From the NCBI GenBank assembly GCA_902462325.1, contig CABQBF010000079.1, positions 1-11,511 on the forward strand: a DNA stretch of 11,511 nucleotides, written 5' to 3'. The notes below the pieces were generated by a model, which made no database searches, was not told where the DNA came from, and saw only the letters and a program-made list of their open reading frames with translations. The translations under genes were made by a program, and so were the position numbers. The DNA comes from an uncultured Peptococcaceae bacterium. Lineage in GTDB: Bacteria > Bacillota > Peptococcia > Peptococcales > Peptococcaceae. Shown here piece after piece: positions 1-6,990 of the stretch. How positions within the stretch are numbered: position 1 is the stretch's first letter; every line of letters starts with the position of its first letter.

Positions 1-1
1 T

Positions 2-289
2 GCGGCGGCGTTGGCGTTGCCTGTACCGGACGCAGTGTTTATTGGCGGCAGCAAAGGCAATTTGCGGGAGATTTTGCTGTTGGCTCTGAAAAAAAATCCA
101 CAGGTGCGCATTGTGGCTGCAGCGGTAACCTTAGAAACGGTGCAGCAGTTGCAGCAGTTGTTTACAGAACTGGCTTTGCCCGATTATGATGTGGTGCAGT
201 TGGCTGTCAGCCGGGCAGAGCTGCGGGGTAATTTGCATTTGCTGCAGGCGCAAAATCCTGTGTTCATTTTTAGCGGAGGAGGGCGGTAA
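2..289 (+). CDS. cbiT: Precorrin-6Y/cobalt-precorrin C15-methyltransferase (decarboxylating), C-terminal part
   Basis: This is the last 95 codons of a gene that begins before the window. CbiT uses S-adenosylmethionine to methylate C15 of the corrin ring and decarboxylate the C12 acetate side chain in the anaerobic B12 pathway. The visible sequence shows the family's PDAVFIGGSKGN loop near the left edge, the segment VAAAVTLETVQQL and the C-terminal AQNPVFIFSGG ending. These match the second half of the Rossmann-type methyltransferase fold as I remember the family. It could equally be the tail of a CbiE-CbiT fusion (CobL type), because the N-terminus is not visible. The stop codon lies one base before the cbiA start, and the end of this gene (GGAGGAGGG) doubles as the cbiA ribosome binding site, so the two are coupled. 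Family assignment is firm; fused or separate is undecided. Confidence 0.88.
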   Translation, partial: AAALALPVPDAVFIGGSKGNLREILLLALKKNPQVRIVAAAVTLETVQQLQQLFTELALPDYDVVQLAVSRAELRGNLHLLQAQNPVFIFSGGGR

Positions 290-290
290 T

Positions 291-1673
291 ATGGCGCGGA
301 TTATGATTGCAGCCACAGGCAGCGGCTGCGGGAAAACCACCGTTACCTGTGCCATCTTACAGGCGCTGCAAAATCGGAGCTATGGTTTAGCGGCGCTGAA
401 ATGCGGGCCGGATTATATTGACCCTATGTTTCATCGCACCGTTACCGGTACGGCGGCGGGGAATCTGGACAGTTTTTTTATGCCGCCTGAATTTTTGCAA
501 AGCCGCCTGGCTGAGCAGGAGGAACATTATGATTTGTGTGTATTAGAAGGCGCTATGGGCTTTTATGATGGCATTGGCAGCAGTACGGAAGCCAGCGCCT
601 GGCACATTGCTTGCCTCACGGCAACGCCAGTTATTTTAGTGCTCTCCTGCCGTGGTATGGGTTGTAATTCGATTGGGGCTATTCTGCGGGGTTTTTTGTG
701 GCGGAATGACCATCATATTGCAGGCGTTATCTTTAATCAGCTTTCTGCCGGATTATATGCAGAAGTTTGTGCAGCTATTGCCGATTTACCGGTAAAGCCG
801 TTAGGCTATTTTCCAAACAAAGAGGCTTTCGCGCTGGGCAGTCGGCATTTGGGTTTGGTGACGGCGGCGGAAATCCAACATTTACAGGAAAAAATGCATG
901 AATTGGCCCAACAAGCAGAACAATCTCTGGATTTGGACAGCCTGGTGCAGTTGGCCAATACTGCGCAGCCCTTGCCGCGAAAACCTTTTGCGCTGGAACA
1001 AGCAACGGCACAGCCAGTGACCATTGCCGTAGCGCGGGATAAAGCCTTTTGTTTTTTGTATGAAGAAAATTTACAGGTGCTGCTCCAGTTGGGTGCAAGG
1101 CTGGCGTTTTTCAGTCCATTGGAGGACAAACAGCTGCCGGACACTTGTTGCGGATTATATTTATGCGGCGGTTATCCAGAATTGTACGGCGCTGCTTTGG
1201 CAGCCAATAAGGATATGCTGACGGCAATCAAACATGCCATTGATACGGGCATGCCGGTCATTGCTGAGTGCGGTGGATTTCTATATCTGCATCAAATTCT
1301 GGAGGACGCAGAAGGTAAGCAGTGGCCCCTTGTCGGCGCTTTGCCAGGCAAAGCATGGCCTACTGAAAAATTACAGCGTTTTGGTTATATCACGTTGGAA
1401 GCGCAGGGAGAAAATTTATCGGCGCAAAACGATTTGCAAATCCGCGGTCATGAATTTCATTATTGGGAAAGCGATTGCTGCGGAGATGGTTTTTTGGCCC
1501 ACAAAGCAGGACGCCAGCGCAGTTGGCGCTGTGTCAACAGTCATGAGAATTTGTATGCAGGTTTTCCTCATTTATATTTTTACAGCAATCCTGATTTTGC
1601 ACGGGGATTTATCAGAAAGGCGGCAGTGTATGGAACCTTTAACAGCATTGTTACAGCAAATAAAACCGATTGA
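291..1673 (+). CDS. cbiA: Cobyrinic acid a,c-diamide synthase
   Basis: CbiA amidates the a and c carboxylates of (cobalt) cobyrinate, using ATP and glutamine. The protein is 460 residues, the usual size. The N-terminal ATP-binding domain opens with ATGSGCGKTT (residues 8-17), followed by CGPDYIDPMFH, typical of the CobB/CobQ family. The C-terminal half is a class I-like glutamine amidotransferase domain: the nucleophile is Cys327 in AECGGFLYL and the likely catalytic histidine lies in RGHEFHY (His387 or His390). I chose the ATG at 291 because it puts the P-loop at the normal distance from the N-terminus and has GGAGGAGGG just upstream. An in-frame start at 186 would add 35 residues unlike the family. 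The last 44 bases overlap cobT, giving a C-terminal tail beyond the usual HLYFYSNPDFARGF ending. Confidence 0.96.
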   Translation: MARIMIAATGSGCGKTTVTCAILQALQNRSYGLAALKCGPDYIDPMFHRTVTGTAAGNLDSFFMPPEFLQSRLAEQEEHYDLCVLEGAMGFYDGIGSSTEASAWHIACLTATPVILVLSCRGMGCNSIGAILRGFLWRNDHHIAGVIFNQLSAGLYAEVCAAIADLPVKPLGYFPNKEAFALGSRHLGLVTAAEIQHLQEKMHELAQQAEQSLDLDSLVQLANTAQPLPRKPFALEQATAQPVTIAVARDKAFCFLYEENLQVLLQLGARLAFFSPLEDKQLPDTCCGLYLCGGYPELYGAALAANKDMLTAIKHAIDTGMPVIAECGGFLYLHQILEDAEGKQWPLVGALPGKAWPTEKLQRFGYITLEAQGENLSAQNDLQIRGHEFHYWESDCCGDGFLAHKAGRQRSWRCVNSHENLYAGFPHLYFYSNPDFARGFIRKAAVYGTFNSIVTANKTD

Positions 1674-2691
1674 TGAAACCTATCAGAAAATTTGTCAGCA
1701 GCATTGGGATGCTGTGGCCAAGCCGTTGGGCGGTCTGGGGCATTTAGAAACACTGCTTTGTCAGATTGGCAGTATTCAGCGGACAGAACAGATAAACTTA
1801 GCCAAAAAAGCGGTGGTGGTGCTTTGCGCCGACAATGGCGTGGTAGCAGAAGGCATTAGCCAATGCGGACAGGAGGTAACGGCTACCATCGCCCGTCTGG
1901 CTGCCCAGGGCAAAGCCAGTGTCAACGCTATGGCAGAGGCAGCCGGAGCCGATGTGATTGCAGTAGATTTGGGCGTAGCTGCTGATTTGCAGGATGAAAC
2001 CAATTTGTTAGATTATAAAATAGCTTACGGAACCCATAATTTTGTGAAAGAGCGGGCGATGAGTAGAGCGCAGGCCGAGCAGGCTATTCTGAGCGGTGTC
2101 GATTTGGTACGCCAGCTAAAAGAGCAGGGCTATCAAATCTTGGCCACCGGAGAAGGGGGCATCGGCAATACGACAACAACGGCAGCGGTGGCTTGCGCAT
2201 TATTGCAGTTACCGCCTGCACAGCTTGCCGGACGGGGAGCGGGTTTATCCCAGGCGGGCTTACAGCATAAAATTGCCATAATTGAGCAGGCATTAGCATT
2301 GCACCAGCCAAAGGCTGATGATGTATTGGATGTGTTGTCCGCGGTAGGCGGTTTTGACATTGCCGGTATGGTAGGCTTGTTTTTAGGCGGCGCGTTATAT
2401 GGTATGCCCATTGTGATGGATGGCGTCATTTCAGCGGTGGCCGCGCTCTGTGCAGTGCGGTTAAGCCCAGTTTGTAAAGACTATCTGCTGCCTTCCCATT
2501 TGAGCAGCGAGCCGGCGGCAGCAGTGGTATTACAGGTACTGGAGTTGACGCCTATCATTCATGGAGCATTCCATTTAGGTGAGGGCACTGGGGCTGTGGC
2601 TTTATTTCCGCTATTGGATTTGGCCTTGGCGGTTTATCGGCAGAATACTACCTTTGAGAGTATCCAGATGGAAGCCTATCAGCCTTTGTAG
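1630..2691 (+). CDS. cobT: Nicotinate-nucleotide--dimethylbenzimidazole phosphoribosyltransferase
   Basis: CobT transfers phosphoribose from nicotinate mononucleotide to the lower-ligand base, giving the alpha-ribazole phosphate that CobS later joins to the corrin. The 353-residue length matches the family. Near the N-terminus is AKPLGGLGHLE, in the middle the phosphate-binding GEGGIGNTTTTAA, and near the C-terminus LGEGTGA, where Glu318 corresponds to the catalytic base Glu317 of the Salmonella enzyme. I chose the ATG at 1630 because the protein then starts with the family's normal N-terminus. The open frame runs back to 1234, but that part is out-of-frame cbiA sequence. The gene starts inside cbiA (44-base overlap) with AAAGGCGG as a plausible binding site. 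It is a single CobT, not an ArsA/ArsB pair, so nothing here points to phenolic lower ligands. The actual base used cannot be read from sequence. Confidence 0.96.
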   Translation: MEPLTALLQQIKPIDETYQKICQQHWDAVAKPLGGLGHLETLLCQIGSIQRTEQINLAKKAVVVLCADNGVVAEGISQCGQEVTATIARLAAQGKASVNAMAEAAGADVIAVDLGVAADLQDETNLLDYKIAYGTHNFVKERAMSRAQAEQAILSGVDLVRQLKEQGYQILATGEGGIGNTTTTAAVACALLQLPPAQLAGRGAGLSQAGLQHKIAIIEQALALHQPKADDVLDVLSAVGGFDIAGMVGLFLGGALYGMPIVMDGVISAVAALCAVRLSPVCKDYLLPSHLSSEPAAAVVLQVLELTPIIHGAFHLGEGTGAVALFPLLDLALAVYRQNTTFESIQMEAYQPL

Positions 2692-2705
2692 ACAGGAGGA
2701 ATCGT

Positions 2706-3227
2706 ATGCTGGCTTTGATTTTTGGTGGCAGCGGTAGTGGTAAATCCGCTTATGCGGAAGATTTGGCGGTGCGCATATCTTCTGTGCCGCGGTATTATTT
2801 GGCGACTATGGTTGGCTTTGATAATGAATGTCAACAGCGGATTGCCCGTCACCGGCAGCAGCGGCAAGACAAAGGATTTTTCACAATCGAGCAGGCCGTC
2901 GATTTGGGACAATGCAATTTTCCGCCGGAGAGCACAGTGCTGCTGGAGTGTTTATCTACTTGGCTGACCAATGAGCTATATCGGCCCGATGCCAGCGCTA
3001 TGGCAAAAGAGAAAATATGGGCGGAATTGCAGCAGCTGCAACGACGTTGCGCCAACCTGCTGGTGGTATCCAATGATGTGTTTGCCGACGGTGTGGTATA
3101 TGATCGTGAAACCATGGTTTATTTAGAAGAGCTGGGCTGGCTGCATCAGCAATTAGCCAAAGAAGCAGATTTGGTGATTGAAGTGGTGGTTGGCTTGCCT
3201 GTTGTGCAAAAGGGGGAATTGCCGTGA
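2706..3227 (+). CDS. cobU: Adenosylcobinamide kinase / adenosylcobinamide-phosphate guanylyltransferase
   Basis: CobU phosphorylates adenosylcobinamide and then transfers GMP from GTP, producing adenosylcobinamide-GDP for CobS. The 173-residue protein starts with a normal P-loop, GGSGSGKS (residues 7-14), and carries RIARHRQQR, in which His49 matches the histidine that becomes guanylylated in Salmonella CobU (His46). The segment VLLECLSTWLTNEL is the Walker B-like strand and its following helix. The C-terminal region SNDVFADGVVYDRET occupies the place of the usual SNEVGxGIVP motif but has changed; it ends with the expected VGLPVVQKG. A strong AGGAGG lies in the 14-base gap after cobT. The stop overlaps the GTG start of cobS by four bases. 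This may be a clade-specific CobU subtype; compare the short cobU-like gene at 3982. Confidence 0.93.
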   Translation: MLALIFGGSGSGKSAYAEDLAVRISSVPRYYLATMVGFDNECQQRIARHRQQRQDKGFFTIEQAVDLGQCNFPPESTVLLECLSTWLTNELYRPDASAMAKEKIWAELQQLQRRCANLLVVSNDVFADGVVYDRETMVYLEELGWLHQQLAKEADLVIEVVVGLPVVQKGELP

Positions 3228-3997
3228 ACTGGCTGCACAGTATGTTGATTGCTTTTTCTACCTACTCCCGTCTGCCAGTGCCGCAGGTGGCTTGGAGCGA
3301 ACGCAATATGAAATGGAGTATGGCCTTTCTGCCCTGTATTGGTGTAGTGATTGGTCTGCTTTTATACGGTTGGCAGCGGTTCGCACTATGGCTGGAGCTG
3401 GAGCCGTTGTTGTTCGCTGCGGTGGCAACGGTTATCCCGCTGGCTGTCAGCGGCGGTATCCATTTAGATGGGTTTTGTGATACAGCAGATGCCTTGTCCT
3501 CCCATCAATCGCGGGAATACAAGCTGGAGATTTTAAAAGACGCCCACATCGGCGCTTTTGGCGTGATGGTCTGTGTTTTATATTTGCTGTTATGGATGGG
3601 CTGCATGGCGCAGCTGCGGCAGTCTGTCCATTTTGCCTTATGCTGTGCAGTGTTTGTATTGTCGCGGGCCGTCAGCGCACTGGCTACCCAATATTTGCCC
3701 AATGCCAGAGGAAAGGGGATGCTGCAAACCTTTACCGGCGGCAGTAATCGCTTCGTGATTACCGTCTTATTGCTTTTTTGGCTGTTAGGCTGTACGGTTT
3801 GGCTTACTTGGCAGAACCTTTGGCTTTGCTGCTGGATCTGGGCTGGGATAGTTTTCAGCTTTGTCTGGTTTGTACAGATGGCACGGCGGCAATTCGGCGG
3901 AATTACCGGTGATGTCATTGGTTTTTATTTGCAGCTATGCGAATTGGTGCTGTTGGTGATGATCATTGCGGGGGAACAGATATGGAACTTTATATAG
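3224..3997 (+). CDS. cobS: Adenosylcobinamide-GDP ribazoletransferase (cobalamin synthase)
   Basis: CobS is the membrane enzyme that joins adenosylcobinamide-GDP to alpha-ribazole (phosphate), completing the nucleotide loop. The 257-residue protein is hydrophobic, with about six or seven membrane segments. Before the second half comes the acidic metal-binding motif GIHLDGFCDTADAL, with Asp82, Asp86 and Asp89, followed by KDAHIGAFGV. The C-terminal ITGDVIGFYLQLCELVLL is also typical. The start is a GTG at 3224, within the GTGA overlap with the cobU stop and preceded by AAGGGGGAA. This start gives the family's normal N-terminus, NWLHSMLIAFSTYSRLPVP. The gene runs 16 bases into the next one. The product would act at the inner face of the cytoplasmic membrane, together with CbiB. 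Confidence 0.95.
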   Translation: MNWLHSMLIAFSTYSRLPVPQVAWSERNMKWSMAFLPCIGVVIGLLLYGWQRFALWLELEPLLFAAVATVIPLAVSGGIHLDGFCDTADALSSHQSREYKLEILKDAHIGAFGVMVCVLYLLLWMGCMAQLRQSVHFALCCAVFVLSRAVSALATQYLPNARGKGMLQTFTGGSNRFVITVLLLFWLLGCTVWLTWQNLWLCCWIWAGIVFSFVWFVQMARRQFGGITGDVIGFYLQLCELVLLVMIIAGEQIWNFI

Positions 3998-4362
3998 GCG
4001 GAACGGGACAAGGTAAGCTGCACTATGTGCAAAACAAAAAAAATCTGGATTGTGGTGCTGTGGCAGATGGCGCTGTCTGTGATGAACAGCAGTTGCTGCA
4101 AGCCGCAATAATCAATCATTTTCATTTGTATCTGCGTCGTTTGCTGCAGGAACATGGAGATGTGGAAGCTTGTTTGCGTTCTTTGTTGGTGGAAAATGCC
4201 TCCGCAGTCCTTATTATGGATGAGGTAGGCTGCGGAATTGTGCCGTTGGATGCTTTCGAGCGGCAATATCGGGAGGTAGTCGGACGGGTAGGCTGTAGGC
4301 TGGCTCAAGAAGCCAGTCATGTGGAGCGCATTGTTTGCGGCTTGGGGCAGGTGCTGAAATGA
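3982..4362 (+). CDS. Short CobU-like protein with altered P-loop
   Basis: A 126-residue protein related to CobU but about 50 residues shorter. It begins with a Walker A-like GGTGQGKL (residues 6-13), in which the Ser/Thr that should follow Lys12 is Leu13. The middle section with the guanylylated histidine (RIxxHxxxR) is missing. The C-terminal half, by contrast, keeps the classical CobU signature: DEVGCGIVP (80-88), then a helix with YREVVGRV, and a final CGLGQVLK. The ATG at 3982 is chosen because it places the P-loop at the N-terminus; an in-frame start at 3937 would lie deeper inside cobS. It overlaps cobS by 16 bases and cobC by 4, so it belongs to the operon. I recall similar short proteins beside cobS/cobC in other Bacillota, often annotated automatically as CobU. 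Its activity is unknown: it could be a partner subunit of CobU, a regulator, or a nucleotide-binding protein with a different role. Confidence 0.82.
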   Translation: MELYIGGTGQGKLHYVQNKKNLDCGAVADGAVCDEQQLLQAAIINHFHLYLRRLLQEHGDVEACLRSLLVENASAVLIMDEVGCGIVPLDAFERQYREVVGRVGCRLAQEASHVERIVCGLGQVLK

Positions 4363-4937
4363 AACTGCAGTTTATTCGTCATGGTAAAACACAGGGCAAT
4401 TTGGAAAAGCGTTATATTGGCAGTACCGATGAACTATTGTGCGCCCAAGGGCGGGCAGAATTAAAGCAAGCTTGGCTGGCTGGCGTTTATCAGTCACCAC
4501 AGGTTTTGTGCAGCAGTCCACTACAGCGCTGTTTGGAAACTTGCGCGCTCCTCTTTCCAGAAAAATTGCCCATTGTACATGATGGGCTTCGGGAAACCGA
4601 CTTCGGAATCTTTGAAGGAAAAAGTTACGCAGATCTGCAAGACAGCGTTGCCTATCAAAATTGGCTGGACAGTGGCTGCACAGCAGAAATCCCACAGGGG
4701 GAAAGCAAGTCTCAGTTTCAAGCTCGCTGTTGTATGGCTTTTTTGGATTTGCTGCGTCAATATGAAAGGGCAGAACAAATCACGCTGGTGGTGCATGGCG
4801 GTGTGATTATGGCCATTTTGGAGCAGTTTGCCTGGCCTCCGCAGAATTTTTACAGTTATCACTTGGAAAATGGCGACGCCCAAATTTATCAGTGGGATGG
4901 GCAATGGCCTGTCAGATTATATCGGGAAGAAGGATAA
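4359..4937 (+). CDS. cobC: Histidine phosphatase family protein, probable alpha-ribazole phosphatase
   Basis: CobC removes the 5'-phosphate from alpha-ribazole phosphate or from adenosylcobalamin 5'-phosphate. The 192-residue protein has the histidine phosphatase signature RHGKT at residues 7-11, with His8 as the nucleophile that becomes phosphorylated. It also has SSPLQRCLETC, the ETDFGIFEGK segment typical of the CobC/phosphoglycerate mutase branch, and a second catalytic histidine, His146, in LVVHGGVI. The start at 4359 lies in an ATGA overlap with the preceding stop. The family alone covers many phosphatases; the position between cobS and cbiB is what supports the alpha-ribazole assignment. 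An in-frame start at 4335 was rejected because it adds eight residues ahead of the N-terminal strand that leads into RHG. Confidence 0.88.
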   Translation: MKLQFIRHGKTQGNLEKRYIGSTDELLCAQGRAELKQAWLAGVYQSPQVLCSSPLQRCLETCALLFPEKLPIVHDGLRETDFGIFEGKSYADLQDSVAYQNWLDSGCTAEIPQGESKSQFQARCCMAFLDLLRQYERAEQITLVVHGGVIMAILEQFAWPPQNFYSYHLENGDAQIYQWDGQWPVRLYREEG

Positions 4938-4946
4938 AGAACGATC

Positions 4947-5915
4947 ATGCGCTATCATGTTATAGCCTTAACAATCGGTTTTTTGCTGGATTTAAAGCTG
5001 GGAGATCCTTGGCACTGGCCCCATATTGTAAAATTTTTCGGCAATCGGATTGCCGGCGGAGAACGGGTGCTGCGCAAGTTGATGCCAAATAGCAGACAAG
5101 GAGAAGTATGGGGTGGCACGCTTCTGGTTCTGTGGATTTTGCTGTTGGCAGCAGCGTTGCCTGGTGCAGTGCTATGGTGTTGCTATCATGTGCATTGGCT
5201 GTTGGGGCTTTTAGCGGAAAGTCTATTGTGCTATCAGCTATTGGCGATGAAGGGACTCAAGCAGGAAAGTATGAAAGTGTATGACCAGTTGAAACAACAG
5301 AATTTGCCTGGTGCCCGTCAGGCGGTGTCCATGATTGTGGGACGGGATACGCAGCACTTAGATGGAACTGGCGTGACCAAAGCGGCAGTGGAAACAGTGG
5401 CGGAAAATGCTTCTGACGGCGTTATCGCGCCGATGTTTTATATCCTGCTGGGCGGCGGTGTGCTGGGCGCTATGTACAAAGCCATTAATACCATGGATTC
5501 CATGTTGGGTTATAAAAATGAGCGTTATCTCTATTGGGGACGAACAGCGGCCAAACTGGATGATGTCGTCAATTATCTGCCAGCCCGTTTAACCGGTTTG
5601 CTGCTGGTAGCTGCGGCCGGTCTGCAAGGTTTAGACGGAAAAAACAGTTGGCGTATTTTTTGCAGGGATCGCTACAACCACGCCAGTCCCAATTCGGCCC
5701 ATGGAGAAGCGGCCTGTGCCGGGGCCTTGCATGTGCAATTAGCCGGCGATGCCTGGTATTTTGGTCAATTATATAAAAAGCCTTTGATTGGGGATGCAGA
5801 TCGGCCCATTGAGCCGGAGGATATTCAACGGGCCAATCGATTGCTTTATGGTGCCGGTTGGCTGATGCTGGCGCTTTGCTGGCTGACAGCCGGAATTTTT
5901 CTATGGATAGGGTGA
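4947..5915 (+). CDS. cbiB: Adenosylcobinamide-phosphate synthase
   Basis: CbiB is a membrane protein that links (R)-1-amino-2-propanol phosphate, made by CobD, to the f carboxylate of adenosylcobyric acid. The 322-residue length is standard. It begins with a membrane segment followed by LDLKLGDP, the family's N-terminal signature. The core has the highly conserved VETVAENASDGVIAP, with Glu153-Asn-Ala-Ser-Asp157, then YKAINTMDSMLGYKNERY and the loop RYNHASPNSAHGEAACAGAL. Further hydrophobic stretches are at about residues 55-95, at about 160-180, near the LTGLLLVAAAG segment, and at the C-terminus. An AAGGA sits within the 9-base gap after cobC. CobD follows four bases later, so the two enzymes of the aminopropanol step are adjacent. 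Confidence 0.95.
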   Translation: MRYHVIALTIGFLLDLKLGDPWHWPHIVKFFGNRIAGGERVLRKLMPNSRQGEVWGGTLLVLWILLLAAALPGAVLWCCYHVHWLLGLLAESLLCYQLLAMKGLKQESMKVYDQLKQQNLPGARQAVSMIVGRDTQHLDGTGVTKAAVETVAENASDGVIAPMFYILLGGGVLGAMYKAINTMDSMLGYKNERYLYWGRTAAKLDDVVNYLPARLTGLLLVAAAGLQGLDGKNSWRIFCRDRYNHASPNSAHGEAACAGALHVQLAGDAWYFGQLYKKPLIGDADRPIEPEDIQRANRLLYGAGWLMLALCWLTAGIFLWIG

Positions 5916-5919
5916 TTGG

Positions 5920-6990
5920 ATGCAACAACATATACATGGCGGCGATCGGGAAAGCTTAACCGTGCCGGTGCGGCTGGATTATTCCACCAACCTCAATCCG
6001 TTGGGGATGCCGCCGGAAATCAAACAGGCTTTGCAGGATCATATTGCGGATTATGTTCGCTATCCGGACGGCCAGTGCCGGGCGCTACGGCAGGCTTTAA
6101 GCCAGTGGGAACGGGTGTCGGCTCAATGGATTCTCTGCGGCAATGGCGCAGCCGATTTATTGCTGCGCATCTGTCAGGCCATACAGCCCAAGCAGACGTT
6201 GCTGCCAGCGCCAACCTTTTCGGAGTACGAAAAAGGCGCCCGTTTGGTGCAAAGCCAAATTGTCTATCACTGTTTACGGCGGGAGGAGCAATTTGCATTG
6301 ACCGAGCGCATTTTAGAGGATTTGACAGAGCAAATTGATTTGTGTTTTCTCTGCAATCCCAACAATCCTACTGGGCAATTAGCAGAACAGCAATTATTGT
6401 TAAAAATTTTGCAGCGTTGTGCAGAAAAGCAAATTGTGCTGGTAGTAGATGAGTGCTTTTTGGATTTTACCGATGGAAGGTCTTGCAAGCAATGGCTGGC
6501 CGCCTATCCAAATCTGATTGTGGTAAAAGCCTTTACCAAATTATTTGCTATGGCCGGGCTGCGTCTTGGCTATCTGCTGACCAGCAACGATGCTTTGCGG
6601 GATGCCATTGTCGCTTGGGGGCAAAGTTGGACTGTTTCGGCTCCAGCCCAATATGCCGGGATAGCCGCCTGCAATCTGCAGAAATTCGCTTTGTACAGCA
6701 AACAGGTTGTGGCGGAAGAACGGCAATGGTTGGCAGGGCAACTACAGCAATTGGGGTTCACAGTCGTTCCCGGCACAGGAAATTTTATCTGTTTTCGTGC
6801 CCAACAACCTTTGTGGCAGCCTATGCTGGAACGGGGAATTTTGCTGCGCAGCTGTGCCAATTATCATGGCTTAGATGCTCAGGATTATCGCATTTGCGTC
6901 AAATTGCGGCAAGATAATTTAGAACTGCTGCAAGCTCTGCGGGAGGTGTGTGATGGCGAAAGCAATTATGATTCAGGGCACCATGTCTAA
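5920..6990 (+). CDS. cobD: L-threonine-O-3-phosphate decarboxylase (PLP-dependent)
   Basis: CobD decarboxylates L-threonine-O-3-phosphate to (R)-1-amino-2-propanol phosphate, the linker that CbiB attaches. The 356-residue protein belongs to the class I/II aminotransferase fold. It opens with HGGD and YSTNLNPLG, the usual CobD N-terminus. It then has the cofactor-binding NPNNPTG (residues 146-152), Asp177 in VVDECFLDF, which should contact the pyridine nitrogen of PLP, Lys207 in FTKLFAMAGLRLGY, which should form the Schiff base, and Arg324, the probable carboxylate/phosphate-side arginine. The relatives most easily confused with it are histidinol-phosphate aminotransferases (HisC); the N-terminal HGGD and the place between cbiB and cbiP favour CobD. 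The last 38 bases overlap cbiP, giving a polar C-terminal tail. The substrate requires a threonine kinase, which is not seen in this window. Confidence 0.92.
   Translation: MQQHIHGGDRESLTVPVRLDYSTNLNPLGMPPEIKQALQDHIADYVRYPDGQCRALRQALSQWERVSAQWILCGNGAADLLLRICQAIQPKQTLLPAPTFSEYEKGARLVQSQIVYHCLRREEQFALTERILEDLTEQIDLCFLCNPNNPTGQLAEQQLLLKILQRCAEKQIVLVVDECFLDFTDGRSCKQWLAAYPNLIVVKAFTKLFAMAGLRLGYLLTSNDALRDAIVAWGQSWTVSAPAQYAGIAACNLQKFALYSKQVVAEERQWLAGQLQQLGFTVVPGTGNFICFRAQQPLWQPMLERGILLRSCANYHGLDAQDYRICVKLRQDNLELLQALREVCDGESNYDSGHHV

Noticed and set aside
186..290. N-terminal extension of CbiA from an upstream in-frame start
   Set aside because: The extra 35 residues are out-of-frame cbiT sequence and would bury the P-loop; the ATG at 291 has a strong ribosome binding site.
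1234..1629. N-terminal extension of CobT of 132 residues
   Set aside because: The extension is cbiA read in another frame, basic and unlike CobT; the ATG at 1630 gives the normal family N-terminus and length.
3505..3918. Minus-strand open frame of 137 codons opposite cobS
   Set aside because: It lies fully within a well-supported cobS, shows no family features and has no convincing ribosome binding site.
5920..6990. Histidinol-phosphate aminotransferase (HisC) for the PLP enzyme
   Set aside because: The fold is shared, but the HGGD N-terminus and the position between cbiB and cbiP fit CobD better, and no other histidine genes are present.
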